From: an uncultured Calothrix sp.
Lineage (GTDB): Bacteria > Cyanobacteriota > Cyanobacteriia > Cyanobacteriales > Nostocaceae
NCBI GenBank assembly: GCA_937884685.1
Contig: CAKZYM010000914.1
Span: 1-5,750 of the forward strand
DNA length: 5,750 nucleotides
Direction: 5' to 3'
Below the pieces are notes generated by a model. The model was not told the DNA's origin, did not search any database, and was given only the letters and a program-made list of their open reading frames with translations. The position numbers and the translations under genes are program-made. Positions within the stretch are counted from its first letter, which is position 1. The number at the start of each line of letters is the position of its first letter. Shown in pieces: positions 1 through 4,019 of this stretch.

Positions 1-1
1 C

Positions 2-67
2 ACTTCTATTCTGTCATATTTAGAAAAATTTGGCGGTTATCAAGTAACACCAAACGATTTTTTGTAG
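2..67 (+). CDS. possible 3' end of a gene of unknown function (partial)
   Basis: The frame starting at base 2 stays open for 21 codons and closes with TAG at 65-67, ending in GGYQVTPNDFL. The composition (Gly-Gly-Tyr, Pro-Asn-Asp, an amphipathic stretch before it) reads more like a real protein tail than the other two plus frames, one of which stops within 21 bases. The other open frame, from base 1, is rich in Phe, Ile and Lys as expected of AT-rich non-coding DNA. The fragment is too short to assign a family, and the minus strand was not excluded. This is an inference from sequence texture only. Confidence 0.35.
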   Translation, partial: TSILSYLEKFGGYQVTPNDFL

Positions 68-113
68 CTGTAAATATAAAAATTTTTAATTTCTAATAAA
101 TGCTTAATTAACC

Positions 114-150
114 TCACCCCTGCCCCTCTCCTTATTAACGAGAGGGGTGA
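114..150. repeat. CCCCTCTC/GAGAGGGG hairpin repeat
   Basis: The arms CCCCTCTC (123-130) and GAGAGGGG (140-147) are a perfect 8-bp inverted repeat around the 9-base loop CTTATTAAC. The 3' arm continues as GGGGTGA (144-150), which can instead pair with TCACCCC (114-120), so two mutually exclusive stems are possible. C-rich elements of this look, with an acct-cacccc lead-in, are widely dispersed between genes in filamentous cyanobacteria. It has no good T-run on the plus strand, so a role as terminator of the gene ending at 67 is only possible, not clear. Confidence 0.6.
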
Positions 151-203
151 AATAATTTAGCGGTCAATCTACTGACATGAATTGTGTTTTTTGCAATTTT
201 GAT

Positions 204-269
204 GTTGGGTTACGACACGATTCAAAAATTATCGCTACGAATCAAATTAATTTCCGTGTCTGACCCAAC
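204..269. repeat. long imperfect inverted repeat, GTTGGGT...ACCCAAC
   Basis: The outer arms GTTGGGT (204-210) and ACCCAAC (263-269) pair perfectly. After a small internal loop (TAC against TG), the inner arms GACACG (214-219) and CGTGTC (255-260) pair perfectly too. Together this gives 13 base pairs enclosing an AT-rich loop of 35 bases. The outer arms and the following CTAC resemble the common GTTGGGT...ACCCAACCTAC intergenic elements of Nostoc-type genomes. It lies about 30 bases past the stop codon of the SDR gene, so in the minus-strand transcript it could form a 3' stem-loop. There is no long T-run after it on that strand. Confidence 0.6.
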
Positions 270-280
270 CTACTATTTAT

Positions 281-294
281 CAATTCCCAATTCC
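281..294. repeat. two tandem copies of CAATTCC
   Basis: The heptamer CAATTCC occurs twice in direct tandem (281-287, 288-294) and is followed by CCCAT. It sits just past the 3' end of the SDR gene. AT/C heptamer strings like this are common filler between cyanobacterial genes. With only two copies, chance cannot be ruled out. Confidence 0.35.
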
Positions 295-301
295 CCATAA
301 T

Positions 302-1099
302 TTAAATACTCGCAACCGAACCACCATCAACGCGATAATTAGAACCATTAACAAAACTCGCTTGCTGAGAACATAAAAACGCAATCACAGCAGCAACTTC
401 TTGCGCTTTTCCACGACGTTGAAGTTCGAGGTGGGGACGGTCATTTTTCAAAAATTGGGAAATCGCTTCTTCAAAACTAATCCCTTTCTCTTCTGCTTGC
501 TGTTTCATCATTGCGTCTGTCATAGGAGTTGCGATAAATGCGGGGGAAACTGAATTTATCAAGACTCCATCTTTTGCATATGCTTTTGATAATCCCTTAG
601 CTAAATTTAAAACTCCAGCTTTTGCAGCACAGTAAGGTAGTTCATCTATATAAGGTTGTAAAGCATCTTCGGAACTGATTAAAACGACTCTTCCCCAACC
701 GGATTCCCGCATTGATGGAATAAAAGCACGACAAACCCGCACCGCTGACATTAAATCAACTTCGATGGTATTGTGCCATTCTTCGTCAGTGATTTCCAGA
801 AAATCCCCGGTTGCTCCAGTAATTCCGGCTGCGTTAACTAAAATATCAACTCGTCCAAAACGCTGTAATATCTGACTTTTTGCATTTTCTACTTGAACGA
901 GTTCTCTTAAATCGGCTTGAACGTACATTACCTCACCGATTTTCCCTACTTCTTGTGCAGCAAGCTTTAATTTGTCATCAGTTTTATCAATTAAAGCAAC
1001 TTTCACTCCTTCGGTAATTAACAATTTTGCAGTTGCAATACCTATACCAGAATCACCACCAGTGACGACAGCAATTTTATCTTTAATATTAAAATCCAT
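302..1099 (-). CDS. short-chain dehydrogenase/reductase (SDR) family oxidoreductase
   Basis: A 265-residue cytoplasmic NAD(P)-dependent oxidoreductase of the classical SDR type, the usual length for the family. Visible are the nucleotide-binding motif TGGDSGIG (residues 13-20), Asp38 after the second strand (in classical SDRs an acid here favours NAD(H)), Asp63 of the D-L motif, NAAG (89-92), the catalytic Ser143, and YCAAK with Tyr156 and Lys160. The C-terminal VNG...VDGG segment (about 248-260) is typical. A substrate lid with many Met, Glu and Lys lies at about 195-230. The active-site Asn usually found in V-N-L before helix 4 is Asp115 here (VDL). The start is ATG at 1099-1097, with no clear Shine-Dalgarno because a heptamer array begins five bases upstream. 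The substrate is unknown; FabG-like and sugar or alcohol dehydrogenase roles are all compatible. The MFS gene upstream is on the same strand, 158 bases away. Confidence 0.93.
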   Translation of the reverse strand: MDFNIKDKIAVVTGGDSGIGIATAKLLITEGVKVALIDKTDDKLKLAAQEVGKIGEVMYVQADLRELVQVENAKSQILQRFGRVDILVNAAGITGATGDFLEITDEEWHNTIEVDLMSAVRVCRAFIPSMRESGWGRVVLISSEDALQPYIDELPYCAAKAGVLNLAKGLSKAYAKDGVLINSVSPAFIATPMTDAMMKQQAEEKGISFEEAISQFLKNDRPHLELQRRGKAQEVAAVIAFLCSQQASFVNGSNYRVDGGSVASI

Positions 1100-1104
1100 A
1101 ATTA

Positions 1105-1146
1105 CACTTAACAGTGAGCAGTTATCAGTTAACAGTTATCAGTTTA
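1105..1146. repeat. degenerate heptanucleotide tandem array, 6 units (CAGTTAN type)
   Basis: Six adjoining 7-base units run from 1105 to 1146 in strict phase. The second is CAGTGAG, the third and fifth are CAGTTAT, the fourth is CAGTTAA, and the outer two (CACTTAA and CAGTTTA) are degenerate. Short tandemly repeated heptamers are known from heterocyst-forming cyanobacteria, including a class with consensus CAACAGT. This array lies directly upstream of the SDR start codon, so it would fall in that gene's 5' leader or promoter. The remaining bases 1147-1257 up to the MFS stop codon are AT-rich and show no gene or clear terminator. Confidence 0.85.
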
Positions 1147-1257
1147 TTTATGGGTTTTGATATTTTTATCGCTCTGGGGTTTTATTTTGTTACTGTTAAA
1201 GAAGAGGGATTTACATTACTTTTGATGGTTGAATTTTTATCTTTGTTAGGTTTTTGA

Positions 1258-2460
1258 TTAAACTATACTTTGCTTTTTATGAGTAAAGTTACTGTAAACA
1301 AGACATCCTAAAACTAGGCCAAATGCTACTGCACTCATCAAAGCTGCAAGTTGTGGTGAAATTGCTTGGGGTTGATTAAATACCGAACCAAAAATACTCA
1401 TTGCTAATCCAACACCACCAAAATGCATTCCTATACCCAATCCTCCTCTATCAGGAGGAACCATTTCTAAAGCAAAGGGAACTGTACCGTTTAAGATGAA
1501 ACTACTGCTAATTGCTAAAGGAACTAGAAGTATTATATTTGCTCCAACTAAAGGTAACAGTAGCATTAACAAGGCAACTATACCGGTACCAGCAAGCATA
1601 GCTTTACGATTACCAATTTTTTTTGCAATCAAACCAGCAGGTAAAGCTGCAAAAGCTGCTAAAAGACCAAATGCAACCATTTGTAGCTGGATATTATCGG
1701 TATTTAAATCGAGTTTAAGAAATTTACTCACTCCATCGAGTAACGTCCGATAACCCCAAGCAAAACTACCACCTAAAATAAAAATTGACCCCAATGCTGG
1801 AAAAGATATCGGTGGGGGTGATTCTGCTTGATGTTTATCAACTGGTTCATCGGATACAACTTGTGGAGGATGAATAAATCTTAATACTGTTGCCGACCCT
1901 AACAGTACAAAAGAGCCAAAAGCAAATGTTATAACTGGTCCGAAGCTAAGCAGCAAATCATTCGCAGCGATTCTAAATGAACCGATTATTCCACCAATTA
2001 ATGTAAGTACGCTGGCAGCCATTGGTAAACTTTTTGGCATTGCATACCGTCCCAATAGAGACAGCACCGGGCTGCGAAATACAGTCATTGCCAAAGCCCA
2101 AGCTACTACTAATGGTGGCAAAATAAATTTCAATACTGTTGTCGGTGGAACAAAGGTAACAACGCATGGAATTGCAATAAACAAACCTGAAGAAAGCAAA
2201 ACTCCAAGCATAATAAAAGGGAAGCGACTTGCAACCCAACGTTGTTTGTTATCGGAAAGCGAACCCATCAAAGGTTCCATAAATACAGCTAAAGCGTTTT
2301 CTAAAACTAGCAAGCTGATAGCCAAAGATTTAGAAAAACCAAATTGCACCAATAGTTTGGGTAAGTAAAAGTTGTAAATTACCCAGCTAAGAGCAATTGC
2401 ACCTTGTACCATCCCCAAACCACATACCTGAAGCCATAAAACTTGTTTTCCCTTAGCCAT
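1258..2460 (-). CDS. MFS transporter, 12 transmembrane segments, substrate unknown
   Basis: A 400-residue inner-membrane secondary transporter of the major facilitator superfamily. About twelve hydrophobic segments can be seen by eye, in two bundles of six (about residues 8-193 and 220-392), split by a polar Pro- and Glu-rich cytoplasmic loop (197-217). The loop after helix 2 reads GSLSDNKQRWVASRFPFI (66-83), a motif-A relative. Its SD...R...R-PFI spacing recalls the GPH/SLC45 sugar-transporter group, in which G-RRRPFI follows the same Asp. A second, weaker motif A (GLIAKKIGNRK, 276-286) follows helix 8 as expected. Charged or polar residues within helices include Glu54, Glu62, Arg129 and Glu332. 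The ATG at 2460-2458 gives a short polar N-terminus before helix 1; no Shine-Dalgarno is evident, which is frequent in cyanobacteria. A sugar or similar solute is a guess from the motif only. It is divergent from the molybdoenzyme gene. Confidence 0.9.
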   Translation of the reverse strand: MAKGKQVLWLQVCGLGMVQGAIALSWVIYNFYLPKLLVQFGFSKSLAISLLVLENALAVFMEPLMGSLSDNKQRWVASRFPFIMLGVLLSSGLFIAIPCVVTFVPPTTVLKFILPPLVVAWALAMTVFRSPVLSLLGRYAMPKSLPMAASVLTLIGGIIGSFRIAANDLLLSFGPVITFAFGSFVLLGSATVLRFIHPPQVVSDEPVDKHQAESPPPISFPALGSIFILGGSFAWGYRTLLDGVSKFLKLDLNTDNIQLQMVAFGLLAAFAALPAGLIAKKIGNRKAMLAGTGIVALLMLLLPLVGANIILLVPLAISSSFILNGTVPFALEMVPPDRGGLGIGMHFGGVGLAMSIFGSVFNQPQAISPQLAALMSAVAFGLVLGCLVYSNFTHKKQSIV

Positions 2461-2606
2461 GTTTACACGTATAATTGCAACCTACAAAGTCTGTTGTAAC
2501 ATCTTAAATTTCCCAAGCTGTTTTTGAATATTTCTGTTTAATTTCTTCAAATATATAAAATAATGATACATTCAAACTATTTCCGAACAGCACCACGTTT
2601 TTCTCA
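2461..2606. promoter_or_regulatory. divergent intergenic region with candidate -10 elements
   Basis: These 146 bases separate two start codons facing away from each other, so promoters for both genes should lie here. On the plus strand TATAAAAT (2554-2561) is a fair -10 candidate about 45 bases before the molybdoenzyme ATG; no good -35 sits at the standard distance. On the minus strand TTATAC (2474-2469) could be a -10 for the transporter, but it would leave almost no leader and its -35 candidate TTACAA is poorly spaced. I found no GTA-N8-TAC NtcA site and no clear operator palindrome. Confidence 0.35.
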
Positions 2607-3326
2607 ATGAGTTATCAAAAGCCAAATCTACATATTTCCCGTCGTCAACTATTACAGTTATCTGGTTTGTCAAGTATTAGTTTACTTTTAGGTGGCTGCG
2701 GTACTCCTTTATTTGAAGATTTAGTCGGTACCCTTTCCGAGCCATTAAATCAAAATTTTCAATCTTTAATATTAAAACCTCAGACACCAGTACCGGAATT
2801 TTCTATTAGTGAAATAGAACGGTCAGCTTTGATAGTCAATACATATAGAAGCACACCGATTATTAATCAAGAAAAGTTTCGTTTAATTATTGATGGTGAA
2901 GTAGAAAATCCGATTAGTTTAAGCATGGAAGATATTAAAAATTTACCTTTAACTTCCATGATTATTCGTCACGTATGTGTTGAAGGATGGGCTGCAATTG
3001 TGCAATGGGGTGGTATTCGTTTGCGAGAACTTGTAGCTTTAGCTCAACCAAAATCAAATGTTAAATACGCTTATTTTAAATCCGCCGACGGTTACTATTC
3101 AAGTTGGGATATTGCTTCAACTTTGCATCCACAAACTTTATTAGCTTATCAGAAAAACGGCGAACCTTTACCAGTTGATAACGGTGCCCCTTTACGTTTA
3201 GCTTCACCAATTAAACTTGGTTATAAACAAAGTAAATGGGTCACAAGAGTTACTTTAACTAGTCGTTTATCTAGATTTCAAGGTTATTGGGAAGACCAAG
3301 GTTATGAATGGTTTGCAGGGTTGTGA
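2607..3326 (+). CDS. molybdopterin-dependent oxidoreductase (sulfite oxidase/MsrP-like), Tat-exported putative lipoprotein
   Basis: A 239-residue protein of the sulfite-oxidase molybdopterin fold. The N-terminus has a twin-arginine motif SRRQLL (residues 11-16), a short hydrophobic stretch (about 18-29) and a lipobox LLGGC with Cys31, suggesting folded export by Tat followed by lipid anchoring. The catalytic domain spans about 85-220. RHVCVEGW (121-128) carries Cys124, matching the molybdenum-ligating Cys of MsrP and sulfite oxidases. KLGYKQSKWV (203-212) is the cofactor-binding segment seen in MsrP-type enzymes as YK-KW, and GYWEDQGYEWF (226-236) is a conserved tail. MsrP enzymes reduce oxidised methionine in periplasmic proteins, with electrons from the haem membrane protein MsrQ; no msrQ is in the window. 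It is clearly shorter than E. coli MsrP (about 334 residues), so the true substrate is open. The start is ATG at 2607; an SD is not apparent. Confidence 0.9.
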   Translation: MSYQKPNLHISRRQLLQLSGLSSISLLLGGCGTPLFEDLVGTLSEPLNQNFQSLILKPQTPVPEFSISEIERSALIVNTYRSTPIINQEKFRLIIDGEVENPISLSMEDIKNLPLTSMIIRHVCVEGWAAIVQWGGIRLRELVALAQPKSNVKYAYFKSADGYYSSWDIASTLHPQTLLAYQKNGEPLPVDNGAPLRLASPIKLGYKQSKWVTRVTLTSRLSRFQGYWEDQGYEWFAGL

Positions 3327-3327
3327 A

Positions 3328-3397
3328 CAGTTAACAGTTATCAGTGAGCAGTTATCAGTGAGCAGTTAGGAGTCAACAGTCAACAGTTAGGAGTAAA
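3328..3397. repeat. degenerate heptanucleotide tandem array, 10 units (CAGTTAN type)
   Basis: Ten 7-base units in strict phase begin one base after the TGA stop of the molybdoenzyme gene. Units 1 to 6 start with CAGT and end in TAA, TAT, GAG, TAT, GAG and TAG. Units 7 to 10 are GAGTCAA, CAGTCAA, CAGTTAG and GAGTAAA. The run of units 7-9 contains two overlapping copies of CAACAGT, the consensus of a heptamer class known from Calothrix-like cyanobacteria. The array shares units with that at 1105-1146 and has the same orientation. Bases 3398-3488, up to the pentapeptide stop codon, hold only AT-rich sequence and a weak 7-bp inverted repeat. Confidence 0.88.
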
Positions 3398-3488
3398 TAA
3401 TTTGTTATTGTGGTTTGGGTTTAACAAAGTGTAAGTAGAGCTTTCTTGCAGAGCAATCTAGCACTGTTAAGCAATGAAGTAATTAAAT

Positions 3489-3794
3489 TTAGAAAAAACT
3501 CTTTATCTTAGTACCATCAGGCATAATGGTATTACAAAATATCGCTCCAGCAACTCTAGGATTATCTATTCCATCGGGTAAATCAATCCAAGCACTGCTC
3601 AAGTCAACGTTAGTCAAGTTAGCTCCAGTTAAACAAGGAGAACCAATACTAGTTTCACTCATTTTTGCATTAGTTAGATTCGCTTCGTGCAAACTAGATT
3701 CAGCCAAACTGGCTTTATTTAAATCAGCTTCAGTTAAATTAGCCCCAGTAAGAATAGCAGCTTGAATCCTTACCAAAAATTCCACCCCACCCAA
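3489..3794 (-). CDS. pentapeptide-repeat protein, short, possibly an N-terminally truncated remnant
   Basis: The frame encodes up to 101 residues. About twelve consecutive pentapeptides of the A-(N/D/S)-L-x-x type run from residue 13 to 72, for example ANLTE at 18, ADLNK at 23, ASLAE at 28, ANLTN at 38 and again at 58. This predicts a right-handed quadrilateral beta-helix of about three turns. The tail GAIFCNTIMPDGT (83-95) is common at the end of cyanobacterial pentapeptide proteins. The coding pattern is therefore real, but the start is poor: an in-frame TAA at 3797-3795 directly precedes a TTG at 3794, and no ATG exists before the repeats; GTG at codon 4 and TTG at codon 7 are alternatives. 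The clpC terminator lies just upstream. Family members usually have a longer N-terminal part, so a decayed gene end is plausible. Function unknown. Confidence 0.65.
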   Translation of the reverse strand: MGGVEFLVRIQAAILTGANLTEADLNKASLAESSLHEANLTNAKMSETSIGSPCLTGANLTNVDLSSAWIDLPDGIDNPRVAGAIFCNTIMPDGTKIKSFF

Positions 3795-3798
3795 TTAT

Positions 3799-3833
3799 AA
3801 AAATAAAAATCCCCCAGTATCGTTACCGGGGGA
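3799..3833 (-). terminator. strong intrinsic terminator downstream of clpC
   Basis: Read on the minus strand, the arm TCCCCCGGTA (3833-3824) pairs with TACTGGGGGA (3819-3810) around the tetraloop ACGA, giving ten pairs of which one is G-T. The stem is followed at once by TTTTTATTTTT (3809-3799). A GC-rich stem plus T-tract is the classical Rho-independent layout. The only minus-strand gene upstream is clpC, whose stop codon is about 190 bases away, so the transcript would have a long 3' UTR. The T-tract ends only four bases from the proposed TTG of the pentapeptide frame. Confidence 0.85.
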
Positions 3834-3912
3834 AAAGGAAGTATTACCATTTCATACAAAGTTTGCTTAAGTATATTCTCTGCTTCTCCCATTGCTGTAT
3901 TTCTATTCCTTC

Positions 3913-3948
3913 TTTCCCGGAACGGGCTGAAAACCCGCTCTCTGGAAA
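3913..3948. repeat. imperfect stem-loop in the clpC 3' region
   Basis: TTTCC (3913-3917) pairs with GGAAA (3944-3948), and CGGG (3923-3926) pairs with CCCG (3934-3937) around a CTGAAAA loop. Between them are three further pairs and a few mismatches. On the minus strand it reads as a GC-rich island AGCGGGTTTTCAGCCCG in AT-rich surroundings. It would lie in the clpC 3' UTR. The T-run after it is weak, so it looks more like a dispersed palindromic repeat than a terminator. Confidence 0.45.
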
Positions 3949-3994
3949 TATGGAAGTTTCTATTTTTACAATGGAATCGTATCAGTATGTTAAC

Positions 3995-4012
3995 ACCAAA
4001 ATATACTTTGGT
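3995..4012. other. small perfect inverted repeat just after the clpC stop codon
   Basis: ACCAAA (3995-4000) and TTTGGT (4007-4012) are perfect 6-bp arms around ATATAC. It begins eight bases beyond the clpC stop on the minus strand. It could form a weak 3' UTR hairpin; a protein-binding palindrome is the alternative. With six AT-rich pairs it may also be chance. Confidence 0.3.
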
Positions 4013-4019
4013 ATAACTT

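Noticed and set aside
972..1160. Plus-strand open frame of 62 codons
   Set aside because: It is antisense to the 5' part of the clear SDR gene and runs into the heptamer array; its C-terminal residues are just translated repeat.
1426..1459. Perfect TCCTCCT/AGGAGGA hairpin and internal SD-like site before Met345 in the MFS gene
   Set aside because: It encodes the Pro-Pro-Asp-Arg-Gly-Gly loop of the transporter, and the 12-base distance to the ATG is long; codon constraint explains it.
1496..1753. Plus-strand open frame of 85 codons
   Set aside because: It lies wholly antisense within the MFS gene, and its composition is the mirror of transmembrane codons.
1973..2239. Minus-strand open frame of 88 codons
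   Set aside because: It is an alternative frame inside the MFS gene, with no domain and a Cys/Tyr/Phe-rich make-up typical of a shadow.
1105..3397. CRISPR-like arrays
   Set aside because: The repeated units are 7 bases long, directly adjacent and degenerate, with no spacers and no cas genes nearby.
3401..3428. TTTGTTA/TAACAAA inverted repeat as a terminator between the convergent genes
   Set aside because: Seven pairs with only one G-C and a 14-base loop, and no T-run on the plus strand; too weak to call.
3526..3765. Plus-strand open frame of 79 codons
   Set aside because: It is antisense to the pentapeptide repeats; its apparent periodicity comes from the repeats on the other strand.
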